Source: an uncultured Agitococcus sp. (GTDB lineage: Bacteria; Pseudomonadota; Gammaproteobacteria; Pseudomonadales; Moraxellaceae). From it: DNA of 10,253 nt. Of the stretch, positions 1 through 6,877 are shown in pieces (position 1 is the stretch's first letter; each line of letters begins with the position of its first letter). The translations under genes were made by a program, and so were the position numbers. A model generated the notes under the pieces. The model was not told the origin of the DNA. It searched no databases and saw only the letters and a list, made by a program, of their open reading frames with translations. The stretch covers positions 1-10,253 of the forward strand of contig NZ_CALETI010000105.1 of the NCBI RefSeq assembly GCF_937920075.1. The letters run 5' to 3'.

Positions 1-1
1 T

Positions 2-1381
2 AATCGTATTGTATTGGATATTAAAGATAAATTTGCGATAGATGAGCTTGTTTCAAGTATTCCTTTAACAGTATTTGCTGCTGATGATTTTGATAAAGTT
101 TTAAAGCCGATGTTTGATAAGTTGGCACCAAAATCTTTGGCTAATGTGGGTGCAGCGCAAGCACAAGCGCGTTTTAATGACTCATTAATTGCCATTAATG
201 CGGGTATTTATGAAGTAGTCCCTACTTTTATTAAAGAATCAGATAATGTTTATAATGGCATGTTTGCGCGTTGGACAGGTTCTAATCTTCATTCTATGGT
301 ATCTATGTTTTTTTTGGTGGACAGGGATGGTAAGACTATCGGCACAGCGTTGGAGTGGCAAAAAGAGTTATCAACAGATGATTTAAATAATTCTTTAGTT
401 TTTAAAGACTTTGTGGTTAAGACTGTTCCACAAGATTTGTTTTTTAATACTAATGAGCCATTATTTACAACAAAAGGTAATGTTATCCCTGCAAATTTTG
501 TTTTGAAAACTGCTCTTGGTGATAGTATCAAAGTAACCCGAGGTGTATTAAGCAAAAATAATATTTCCTCTGGTGAAGCAGCCTATAGATTTGCATATGG
601 TTTAACACAAGCTCAGGGAGTGGATATTAATCAGCTTGGTGCATGGCAACGTGAGTCAGCAACAGGTATTAGCCAAATTTCAACAGGGACTTTGAGTTTA
701 CAAAAGACACGTACGCCTAATATGTATTTAGACGGTAATTTTTGGCGTACTAAAGACAATATAGTCACGGGTGAAAAACCGATTTTTCCTTTACATTTAA
801 AATTAACTTTAAAAGATAGTAATACGTCAACAGCATGTTCTAGTACGGGATGTTTAATAGGTGATATAGGTATTACGATTTTAGAGAATGGCAATATTAT
901 TTCGGATAGAAATAATGATTGTTCTGTGGTTGACTCCAGTACATTAAAAGATACACTGGATATGCAAGAGCAACGTTTGGGATTTGTTGCCAGTGTGTTG
1001 GTTGATAGAACGCAACAAGCAACCAGTGAATCATTAATTGCGCCTGTGATGTTGATTGGTGATTGGGCGAAAAAATTACCATCTTCAGATGTTTGGTATA
1101 AATTGTATGGCTTTCATTTAGGGGCTATTTCTGGTATGTCTGGTGGGCCAAAAGTACAAATTGATGTTGCTCGGGCTACAACAGGTATAGTAACGATTAA
1201 AAACCAACAAGATGAACGGGAAAAGTTAGGCGAAGTCGCTTTATGGGCAAATTATGTTAATTACTTAAAGTACTTAAGTGAGTCAAATGCCGAAAAGAAA
1301 AAAGAATTAGGTTATGCTTCTTTAGGAGCAGTAACCAACATTCAAACTCAAGCATGCTATAACCCTCAACCCAAAATCTAA
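2..1381 (+). CDS. Unrecognised protein, 5'-truncated by the window edge
   Basis: The reading frame is open from base 2 to a TAA at 1379-1381. The first possible start in view is a TTG at 14, with no ribosome binding site, so the real start is almost certainly upstream. I do not recognise the family. About 459 residues are visible. Numbered from the TTG, there are only four cysteines (275, 280, 303, 448), the first pair in a CSSTGC loop. There is a glycine-rich turn (GAISGMSGGPK, about 370-380) and a lysine/glutamate-rich helix near 420-431. The visible part has no membrane segment, and any signal peptide would be off the edge. The alternating polar and hydrophobic character and the paired cysteines would suit an exported or surface protein, but that is only an inference. 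A strong hairpin terminator follows 4 bases after the stop. Confidence is high that it is a gene and very low on function. Confidence 0.8.
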   Translation, partial: NRIVLDIKDKFAIDELVSSIPLTVFAADDFDKVLKPMFDKLAPKSLANVGAAQAQARFNDSLIAINAGIYEVVPTFIKESDNVYNGMFARWTGSNLHSMVSMFFLVDRDGKTIGTALEWQKELSTDDLNNSLVFKDFVVKTVPQDLFFNTNEPLFTTKGNVIPANFVLKTALGDSIKVTRGVLSKNNISSGEAAYRFAYGLTQAQGVDINQLGAWQRESATGISQISTGTLSLQKTRTPNMYLDGNFWRTKDNIVTGEKPIFPLHLKLTLKDSNTSTACSSTGCLIGDIGITILENGNIISDRNNDCSVVDSSTLKDTLDMQEQRLGFVASVLVDRTQQATSESLIAPVMLIGDWAKKLPSSDVWYKLYGFHLGAISGMSGGPKVQIDVARATTGIVTIKNQQDEREKLGEVALWANYVNYLKYLSESNAEKKKELGYASLGAVTNIQTQACYNPQPKI

Positions 1382-1385
1382 ACCT

Positions 1386-1413
1386 AAAAAAGCCGCTGAT
1401 TTCAGCGGCTTTT
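1386..1413. terminator. Bidirectional intrinsic terminator
   Basis: AAAAGCCGCTGA (1388-1399) pairs perfectly with TCAGCGGCTTTT (1402-1413), forming a GC-rich stem with a tiny loop. A-rich sequence on the left and T-rich sequence on the right mean it can end transcripts in both directions. On the minus strand the stem is followed by six Ts (1391-1386). It sits between the stop of the left-edge gene and the stop of the minus-strand DUF934 gene, so it likely serves both converging units. Confidence 0.9.
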
Positions 1414-1415
1414 AA

Positions 1416-1450
1416 CCCTCACCCCAACCCTCTCCCTGTGGGAGAGGGGG
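1416..1450. repeat. REP-like palindrome (CCCTCACCCC... / CCCTCTCCC hairpin)
   Basis: CCCTCTCCC (1428-1436) is an exact inverted match to GGGAGAGGG (1440-1448) around a 3-base TGT loop, and is preceded by a C-rich lead (CCCTCACCCCAA). This C-rich element with a CTCTCCC/GGGAGAG hairpin resembles dispersed extragenic palindromes I know from many proteobacterial genomes. Its composition is far more GC-rich than its surroundings, which suggests a repeat rather than local sequence. It lies directly beside the convergent terminator and ends 2 bases before the DUF934 stop. Confidence 0.7.
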
Positions 1451-1452
1451 AA

Positions 1453-1941
1453 TTAGGCAAAACGTCTGCGATAGAGTGGGCGACTCTCATCAACAGAAGC
1501 TTGATAACTTTCGCTAAAGTTATTTAAGCCTTGTAAAGCAACATGAATGTCTTTATCAGCACGAACGGCAAAACTATTAAAGCCACAACGTTTTAAGTAA
1601 AACAAGTTGTCTTTAAACACATCACCTGTTGCGCGTAATTCACCCGTAAAGCCAAAACGTTGACGTAATAAGGCAGCGTAGGAATAACCACGACCATCAG
1701 CAAAAGCAGGAAAGTCTAAAGCAATCATATCCAATTGCTGTACATCGTTTGCAATTACTTCGGGATGTTGATCGGGTTTTAACATCACGCCTTTTTTATG
1801 AGGATGAGCTAAAATAGCATCTTGTTGTTGTTGCCAAACATCAAGGCTAACAACAATATCTTGAGCAGGTAAAGCACCTGCTTCAGTAACTAATTGATAG
1901 GTATCAGCGACGATAGCACCGTCTTTAATAATATTAGGCAT
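1453..1941 (-). CDS. DUF934 family protein, sulfite reduction accessory
   Basis: This 162-residue protein matches the DUF934 (COG3749) family, usually annotated as an oxidoreductase probably needed for sulfite reduction. The conserved core is visible: DFPAFADGRGYS (76-87), GELRATGDV (100-108) and KRCGF (117-121), followed by an arginine-rich C-terminus (YRRRFA). There is no signal peptide or membrane segment, so it is cytoplasmic. The ATG lies inside the end of cysI (8-base overlap) and has a strong AAGGAG at 1954-1949 with a 7-base spacer, which fixes the start and implies translational coupling. Family members typically sit directly after a cysI-type gene, as here. The biochemical role is not established; an electron-transfer or assembly role for the hemoprotein is inference. 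Confidence 0.9.
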   Translation of the reverse strand: MPNIIKDGAIVADTYQLVTEAGALPAQDIVVSLDVWQQQQDAILAHPHKKGVMLKPDQHPEVIANDVQQLDMIALDFPAFADGRGYSYAALLRQRFGFTGELRATGDVFKDNLFYLKRCGFNSFAVRADKDIHVALQGLNNFSESYQASVDESRPLYRRRFA

Positions 1942-3586
1942 AGACGCGCTCCTTAAATTTAGCTAAACCAATACGGCGATAAGTATCTAAGAAACGTTCG
2001 TTTTCTTGACGGTTATCTAAATACACATTCAAAATTTCTTCAATCACATCGGCCATTTCTTCGGCATAAAAAGAAGGGCCTAAGATGTCACCTAAACTGG
2101 CATCATGGTTACTATTGCCACCTAAAGAAACTTGATAGTATTCTTCGCCTTTTTTATCGACACCTAAAATACCAATATGACCAACATGGTGATGACCACA
2201 AGCATTCATACAGCCCGAAATATTAATATCTAAATGGCCAATATTATAAACTTGGTCAATGTCTTCAAAACGACGTTGAATTTGTTCAGCAATAGGAATG
2301 GATTTAGCATTAGCTAAGGAGCAGAAATCACCACCTGGACAGCAAATAATATTGGTTAAGAAGCCAATATTAGCCGTTGCAAAACCTAAGGCTGATAATT
2401 GTTGCCACAAATCAAATAATTGCTCTTGACGCACATCGGCTAAAACAATGTTTTGTTCGTGGGTAGTGCGTAATTCACCAAAGCTGTATTGGTCGGCTAA
2501 ATCAGCAACCGTCAACATTTGTTCGCTGGTAATATCACCAGGTGCAACACCTGTACGTTTTAACGATAACGTTACAATACGATAGCCTGCTTTTTTATGT
2601 GCATGAGTATTGTGTTGATACCATAAAGCAAAAGCTTTGTTGCTGCTTAAAGCGTCAGTTAACGCGGTTGGGCTATCCGTTAAGCTTTGATAAGCAGGCT
2701 CTGTAAAGAAACTGGCTAAACGTGCAAATTCTTCAGCAGGAACAAGCATTGCTTCAGTTTTGGTGTGGGCAAATTCGGCTTCAACTTTTTCAGCAAATAC
2801 AGCAGGGGTTAAGGCTTTCACCAAAATTTTGATACGGGCTTTATATTTGTTGTCACGACGACCATACAAGTTATAAACACGTAAAACGGCATCTAAATAA
2901 GCAATCAATTCGTTTTGTGGTAAGAACTCACGAATAATCGAGCCAATAATTGGCGTACGGCCTAAACCACCACCAACTAATACTTTGTAGCCAATTTCGC
3001 CTGCTTCATTTTTAACGATATAAATACCAATATCATGCACGGCTGTTGCGGCACGATCTGTGTCAGGTAAAGCATTAACCGCGATCTTGAATTTACGGGG
3101 TAAAAAAGCAAATTCAGGATGGAAGGTTGACCATTGACGAATTAATTCACAAGTTGGGCGTGGATCAATAATTTCGCCTGCCACAACACCCGCAAATTGG
3201 TCAGTCGTGGTATTACGAATACAGTTGCCGCTGGTTTGAATAGCGTGCATTTGTACTTTGGCCAAGTCAGCCAAAATATCAGGCACTCTGGCAAGTTCTG
3301 GCCAGTTATATTGAATGTTTTGGCGAGTACTGATGTGGGCATAACCACGGTCATAATCGCGGGCAATATTAGCCAAGGTGCGTAATTGCACACTAGATAA
3401 CATTCCGTAAGGAATCGCAACCCGTAACATTGGCGCATAACGTTGCACGTATAAACCATTTTGTAAACGGAAAGGGCGGAATTGGTCTTCGGTTAATTCT
3501 TGATTGAGATAACGTTGAGTTTGGTCACGAAATTGTGCCACACGTTGATCGACAATTTTTTGATCGTAAGCGTCGTATTGATACAT
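1934..3586 (-). CDS. cysI: Nitrite/sulfite reductase hemoprotein (CysI type)
   Basis: This 550-residue siroheme and [4Fe-4S] enzyme most likely reduces sulfite to sulfide with six electrons in cysteine synthesis. The order is the usual duplicated one: ferredoxin-like half-domain (about 40-105), siroheme-binding domain (about 115-265), second half-domain (about 330-400), second siroheme domain (about 405-545). The cluster ligands are intact: Cys416-X5-Cys422 and Cys459-X3-Cys463, in CPGGDFC and CMNAC. The ATG has a short AAGG upstream. The next gene (DUF934) overlaps its stop. No flavoprotein subunit (cysJ) is in the window, so the electron donor is not shown; in this clade it may be a ferredoxin or another reductase. 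The same fold serves assimilatory nitrite reductases, but the DUF934 partner favours sulfite. Confidence 0.93.
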   Translation of the reverse strand: MYQYDAYDQKIVDQRVAQFRDQTQRYLNQELTEDQFRPFRLQNGLYVQRYAPMLRVAIPYGMLSSVQLRTLANIARDYDRGYAHISTRQNIQYNWPELARVPDILADLAKVQMHAIQTSGNCIRNTTTDQFAGVVAGEIIDPRPTCELIRQWSTFHPEFAFLPRKFKIAVNALPDTDRAATAVHDIGIYIVKNEAGEIGYKVLVGGGLGRTPIIGSIIREFLPQNELIAYLDAVLRVYNLYGRRDNKYKARIKILVKALTPAVFAEKVEAEFAHTKTEAMLVPAEEFARLASFFTEPAYQSLTDSPTALTDALSSNKAFALWYQHNTHAHKKAGYRIVTLSLKRTGVAPGDITSEQMLTVADLADQYSFGELRTTHEQNIVLADVRQEQLFDLWQQLSALGFATANIGFLTNIICCPGGDFCSLANAKSIPIAEQIQRRFEDIDQVYNIGHLDINISGCMNACGHHHVGHIGILGVDKKGEEYYQVSLGGNSNHDASLGDILGPSFYAEEMADVIEEILNVYLDNRQENERFLDTYRRIGLAKFKERVYA

Positions 3587-3620
3587 AAGCCTTGCACTGT
3601 GCTTGGTAAAAAAATTGTGC

Positions 3621-3672
3621 GAAGCATATCAAGACTTTCTATATAACTAAAATACTTTTTATCTATATAGAC
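3621..3672 (-). promoter_or_regulatory. Upstream region of cysI with repeated TATATAGA boxes
   Basis: Read on the minus strand, TATATAGA occurs twice (3669-3662 and 3645-3638) with starts 24 bases apart. The upstream copy extends into the 10-base palindrome TCTATATAGA. A possible -10 (TATGCT, 3628-3623) has only a poor -35 at the right distance, as expected for an activator-dependent promoter. A LysR-type CysB/Cbl site is a reasonable guess from gene content, but no binding site can be proven by eye. Confidence 0.35.
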
Positions 3673-3687
3673 ATTAGGTTTTAGTGA

Positions 3688-3719
3688 TAAGCCGTCCCTA
3701 TTCGGTAGGAGACGGCTTA
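3688..3719 (-). terminator. Hairpin overlapping the 3' end of the AraC-family gene
   Basis: TAAGCCGTC (3688-3696) pairs with GACGGCTTA (3711-3719). The stem continues as CCTA (3697-3700) with TAGG (3706-3709), broken by one bulged A, around a TTCGG loop. The regulator's stop codon (3700-3698) is inside the stem. On the minus strand there is no clean T-run after the stem, so it may be a weak or factor-dependent terminator, or an mRNA 3'-end stabiliser, separating the regulator from cysI. Confidence 0.55.
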
Positions 3720-4768
3720 ATTGCTAGTTTTTGTCGATATTCTTTGGGGCTTACATCAAACCAACGCTTAAAGGCACGACGGAAGTTGGCACTGTCATGA
3801 TAATTAAGCAAAGAGGCAATCGCTTCAACAGACATTGTACTATTGCGTAAATAGTGACTCGCTTGTTCGGATAATAATTTTTCGCGAATTTCCATATAAC
3901 TACTGCCTTCTTTGGCTAAATGGCGTGCAAGCGTGCGTTTGCTAATAAATAAAGCCGCAGCAGCATCTTCTTCGCTGAGTGTGCCTAAAGGCTGAGATAA
4001 CATCATTTTTTGCAATTGATAGGTGGTGCTGCATTTATGTGATTTTAACTGTGACAACATGGTTTCACATTGTTTCATGGCTAAAACATAATTGTCATGA
4101 TTAGCCGAGACATTGGCAATGTGACAGGTTTCTATAGGGATTCTAATTTTAGAGTAAGGGGCAGAAAATTGATAATCTGCTGCAAAATAATCACTGTAGA
4201 CATGGCTGTAGCTTGGTTTGGCAAAACTAAAATAAATTTGTGCTTCAGCTAAAGGACGGCCAATTATAAATTCAGCACAAGCAACAAATACCATCAAACA
4301 ACATTCTAATAAGCTGCGATAAATTTCTTCACTCAAGAGGGTTTCAAAGCGAATTTCACATTCAACCCATTCTTGTTGCGTTTTAAAATTTAAGCGTACA
4401 AAACTCATACGTGTAGGTACAAAGGCTTGAAAGGCTTGTAAGGCCATTAATAAGTTGGGGCTGCTATTGATCAAAAAGCCCATTGCACCATGTGTGGCAG
4501 GGGTTAAATGACGGCCTAAACGTAAGCCAAAATCGGGATGTGGTGATAGGTTTAAGGCATTATGCAGAATCTGAACTTGTTGGCGTGTGGTGAGCAAAAT
4601 ATCATCTTGCAGAAATTGCTCAGGGCTAAGTTGGGTAAACTTTAATAATTTAGGCAAATCTCTCATTTGTAGTTCTAATTCTCGGCCAATAATCCGTGAG
4701 TAATTAGAAGGAATGTTGGCAATATCATCTGCTATATAAGAAGGGTCTAACATCAGATTTTGACTCAT
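3698..4768 (-). CDS. AraC-family transcriptional regulator (divergent from P450 operon)
   Basis: This 356-residue cytoplasmic DNA-binding protein has a long N-terminal effector domain (about 25-210) of the arabinose-binding-like AraC type, as in OruR/GbuR-like regulators. The C-terminal AraC/XylS domain has two helix-turn-helix units: about 265-286 (EEDAAAALFISKRTLARHL) and about 312-336 (MSVEAIASLLNYHDSANFRRAFKRW). It ends in the family signature SPKEYR (340-345). It is transcribed away from the ferredoxin-CYP153A-reductase operon across a 161-base shared control region. Regulators of this type commonly accompany CYP153 and alkane genes, so activation of that operon by alkane, fatty alcohol or fatty acid is the likely role (inference). 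The ATG lacks a clear Shine-Dalgarno, so expression may be low. A hairpin covers its stop codon. Confidence 0.9.
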   Translation of the reverse strand: MSQNLMLDPSYIADDIANIPSNYSRIIGRELELQMRDLPKLLKFTQLSPEQFLQDDILLTTRQQVQILHNALNLSPHPDFGLRLGRHLTPATHGAMGFLINSSPNLLMALQAFQAFVPTRMSFVRLNFKTQQEWVECEIRFETLLSEEIYRSLLECCLMVFVACAEFIIGRPLAEAQIYFSFAKPSYSHVYSDYFAADYQFSAPYSKIRIPIETCHIANVSANHDNYVLAMKQCETMLSQLKSHKCSTTYQLQKMMLSQPLGTLSEEDAAAALFISKRTLARHLAKEGSSYMEIREKLLSEQASHYLRNSTMSVEAIASLLNYHDSANFRRAFKRWFDVSPKEYRQKLAIKPSPTE

Positions 4769-4811
4769 CGTTAATAATATTTATTTGAGAATATACGACA
4801 AAAAGTCTTTT

Positions 4812-4868
4812 AATGACTCCTTAATGTCAATAAATGACCTATTTAATTCGTGTTAATGGTCATATTCT
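4812..4868 (+). promoter_or_regulatory. Putative activator-dependent promoter with phased AATGAC boxes
   Basis: AATGAC-like hexamers start at 4812 (AATGAC), 4823 (AATGTC), 4833 (AATGAC) and 4855 (AATGGT), with a weaker AATTCG at 4845. The steps of 10-12 bases place them on one face of the helix. A possible -10 TATTCT (4863-4868) has no good -35 (TATTTA at 4840-4845), and the three best boxes end just upstream of that -35. This is the geometry of activation by an AraC-type protein touching RNA polymerase. Read the other way, a -10-like TATATT (4795-4790) could serve the regulator. These assignments are inferred from sequence only. Confidence 0.45.
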
Positions 4869-4881
4869 AAACGCATATTTT

Positions 4882-4903
4882 CATACTTATTTTGATGAGT
4901 ATG
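4882..4903 (+). promoter_or_regulatory. Leader hairpin upstream of the ferredoxin gene
   Basis: CATACTTAT (4882-4890) pairs with ATGAGTATG (4895-4903), nine pairs including one U-G wobble, around a TTTG loop. It lies 16 bases before the GGAGA of the ferredoxin gene. If transcription starts near 4875, the hairpin would be almost at the 5' end of the mRNA, where such stems protect from decay. It could instead be a dyad operator. Confidence 0.45.
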
Positions 4904-4929
4904 TACTAATTCTACATTGGAGAATATTC

Positions 4930-5250
4930 ATGGGCATTATTAAATTTATTAATCATGAAGGCAAACAACATGTTGTTGAGCTGGAAGATGGCAAAACATT
5001 AATGCAGATTGCCATGGATAATGGTGTACAAGGTATTGATGCAGATTGTGGTGGCGAGTGCGCCTGTGGCACGTGTCATGTGATGGTGGGTAATCAATGG
5101 TTGGGTTTGGTCAATAGTGCCAAGTCAGAAGAATTGCAAATGTTAGAAATGACTCCAGAAAGACAAGCAAATTCACGCTTGGCTTGTCAAATCCAAATCA
5201 CGAATGCAATGGATGGGATGGAAGTGCATTTGCCAGAGTTTCAAATGTAA
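4930..5250 (+). CDS. [2Fe-2S] ferredoxin, adrenodoxin/putidaredoxin type (P450 redox partner)
   Basis: This is a 106-residue soluble electron carrier. The cluster ligands are Cys40-X5-Cys46-X2-Cys49 and Cys86, in the signature DADCGGECACGTC, typical of the adrenodoxin/putidaredoxin class that feeds bacterial class I P450s. An extra Cys44 lies inside the loop, as is common in this group. I chose the ATG at 4930 because GGAGA (4919-4923) precedes it at proper spacing and the family starts there (MGIIKFINHEG). A longer in-frame ORF from 4834 would add 32 residues unlike any ferredoxin and would run through the control region. It is the first gene of the operon, 90 bases ahead of the P450 gene, and would carry electrons from the reductase at 6944-8161 to the P450. 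Confidence 0.93.
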   Translation: MGIIKFINHEGKQHVVELEDGKTLMQIAMDNGVQGIDADCGGECACGTCHVMVGNQWLGLVNSAKSEELQMLEMTPERQANSRLACQIQITNAMDGMEVHLPEFQM

Positions 5251-5280
5251 TCCACATACAGGACAAACAAAAAGACACAC

Positions 5281-5323
5281 TGAGCGAAGTCGAAGTGGTT
5301 TCGACTCCGCTCAATCAACATAA
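5281..5323 (+). repeat. Palindromic GAGCGAAGTCGAA repeat, copy A
   Basis: TGAGCGAAGTCGAA (5281-5294) is inverted as TTCGACTCCGCTCA (5300-5313) with a single mismatch and a 5-base loop, followed by ATCAACATAA. It fills much of the 90-base gap between ferredoxin and P450 genes. Copy B at 6828-6877 is the same element with 7 extra bases in the loop. It would form a strong hairpin in the operon mRNA. Confidence 0.9.
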
Positions 5324-5340
5324 TTGTCAGGGTAAATATC

Positions 5341-6801
5341 ATGAGTTTGTTAACATCTGCTATTCAAAAAGCATCATCTGTCATCACAAAATTAGAAAAA
5401 GTGCCAGCCGTTGAAAAAGCATCTAATTTTGTTGTCGAGACTGTATCTGCAAATGTACCTATTCCAATATTAGTGAAAGGCGTACAGATTTTTCAAACGG
5501 TGAAACATAAAGTATTACAAACTAAGCCCTTTGATGAGTTTATTGAGCAGCCGATTCCTGAAGTAGCGACACTTAAATTAGAAGAAATTGATGTCAGTAA
5601 TCCATTTTTATATAAGCAAAAAAAATGGCAGTCTTATTTTAAACGCTTGCGTGACGAAAGCCCTGTGCATTACCAAAAAAGTAGTCCATTTGGTGCATTT
5701 TGGTCGGTGACACGTTATGAAGATATTGTCTTTGTTGATAAAAATCACGACATATTTTCTGCTGAACCTGCAATTATTATTGGCCAAACGCCCGAAGGTT
5801 TACCTGCTGAAATGTTTATTGCGATGGATCCTCCCAAGCATGATAAACAGCGTCAAGCCGTACAAGATGTGGTTGCTCCAAAAAATTTAAAAGAATTAGA
5901 AGGTTTAATTCGCACACGCACGCAACAGGTATTAGATGAATTGCCTGTGAATACCCCTTTTGATTGGGTGCAAAATGTGTCGATTGAATTAACCACGCGT
6001 ATGTTGGCGACTTTGTTTGATTTCCCTTATGAACAACGTCATAAATTGGTTTATTGGTCAGATATTATTGCAGGTAGCCCACAAGCAACAGGCGGGCCGG
6101 GTAGTAGCAATGATGAGTTTTACAATGCCGCTTATGAGATGACCAAACAGTTTTCTGAGCTTTGGTATCAAAAAGCGGCAGATAAAGCTGCTGGTAAACC
6201 TATGGGTTATGATGTGATGAGTATGTTGGTGTATTCCAAAGACACCGAAGACCTCATTAAAAAGCCAATGGAGTTTATGGGAAATTTAGCCTTATTAATT
6301 GTCGGTGGTAATGACACCACACGTAATTCGATGTCGGGTGGGGTGTATGCTTTAAATTTATTCCCTAATGAGTTTACCAAGCTCAAAAATAATCCGAGTG
6401 TGATTCCAAACATGGTCTCTGAGATTATTCGTTGGCAAACGCCCTTAGCTTATATGCGTCGTATTGCTAAGCAAGATGTTGAGTTAAATGGTCAGTTAAT
6501 TAAAAAGGGTGATAAGGTCGTCATGTGGTATGTGTCAGGGAATCGAGATGAACGCGCCATTGATAATCCAGATGCCTTTATTATTGATCGTAAAGGTGCG
6601 CGTAACCATTTATCGTTTGGTTTTGGTGTACATCGTTGTATGGGTAATCGCTTAGCCGAATTGCAATTGCGTATTTTATGGGAAGAAATTTTAAAGCGTT
6701 TTGACAATATTGAAGTGTTGGCCGAGCCAGAAATAGTACAGTCTAACTTTGTTAGAGGCTATGGCAAAATGATGGTAAAAGTCACGCCTAAATATAGTTA
6801 A
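5341..6801 (+). CDS. Cytochrome P450 CYP153A, alkane/fatty acid terminal hydroxylase
   Basis: This 486-residue soluble bacterial P450 closely resembles CYP153A enzymes such as the Marinobacter one I recall, with long near-identical stretches (IDVSNPFLY, AMDPPKHD, VAPKNLKE, SEIIRWQTPLAYMRRIAKQ). CYP153A enzymes use O2 and two electrons to hydroxylate the terminal carbon of medium-chain alkanes, alcohols or fatty acids. Key motifs: I-helix GGNDTTRN (322-329), ExxR at Glu361-Arg364, and heme loop FGFGVHRCMG (426-435) with Cys433 as iron ligand. An N-terminal extension of about 60 residues with a hydrophobic patch (VPIPILVKGVQIF) is usual in this clade and is not a signal peptide. AGGG at 5329-5332 supports the start. 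It is the middle gene of the operon, flanked by its ferredoxin and reductase. No key residue is missing. The exact chain-length preference cannot be read from the sequence. Confidence 0.96.
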   Translation: MSLLTSAIQKASSVITKLEKVPAVEKASNFVVETVSANVPIPILVKGVQIFQTVKHKVLQTKPFDEFIEQPIPEVATLKLEEIDVSNPFLYKQKKWQSYFKRLRDESPVHYQKSSPFGAFWSVTRYEDIVFVDKNHDIFSAEPAIIIGQTPEGLPAEMFIAMDPPKHDKQRQAVQDVVAPKNLKELEGLIRTRTQQVLDELPVNTPFDWVQNVSIELTTRMLATLFDFPYEQRHKLVYWSDIIAGSPQATGGPGSSNDEFYNAAYEMTKQFSELWYQKAADKAAGKPMGYDVMSMLVYSKDTEDLIKKPMEFMGNLALLIVGGNDTTRNSMSGGVYALNLFPNEFTKLKNNPSVIPNMVSEIIRWQTPLAYMRRIAKQDVELNGQLIKKGDKVVMWYVSGNRDERAIDNPDAFIIDRKGARNHLSFGFGVHRCMGNRLAELQLRILWEEILKRFDNIEVLAEPEIVQSNFVRGYGKMMVKVTPKYS

Positions 6802-6820
6802 ACTGACACTAAGAAAAGTA

Positions 6821-6877
6821 TGGTTACTGAGCGAAGTCGAAGTATCGGTTGGTTTCGACTCCGCTCAACCAACATAA
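6821..6877 (+). repeat. Palindromic GAGCGAAGTCGAA repeat, copy B
   Basis: TGAGCGAAGTCGAA (6828-6841) is inverted as TTCGACTCCGCTCA (6854-6867). The stem can extend outward as TGGTT (6821-6825) with AACCA (6867-6871), leaving AC bulged. The core and the right flank (CAACCAACATAA) match copy A apart from 7 extra loop bases (ATCGGTT) and one base change. It lies just after the P450 stop, inside the operon. Confidence 0.9.

Noticed and set aside
3197..3385. 62-codon plus-strand ORF inside cysI
   Set aside because: It lies antisense within a conserved enzyme gene, with no recognisable protein and no ribosome binding site considered convincing.
4787..4927. GAGAATAT repeated at 4787-4794 and 4920-4927 as a possible regulatory pair
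   Set aside because: The second copy is the ribosome binding site of the ferredoxin gene, so the match is probably coincidence.
4834..4929. 32-residue N-terminal extension of the ferredoxin from an upstream ATG
   Set aside because: It has no ribosome binding site, is unlike any ferredoxin N-terminus, and runs through the putative operator and leader hairpin. The ATG at 4930 has GGAGA in place.
5184..5414. 76-codon plus-strand ORF spanning the ferredoxin/P450 junction
   Set aside because: It is out of frame with both conserved genes, and its middle is repeat copy A; it is a shadow.
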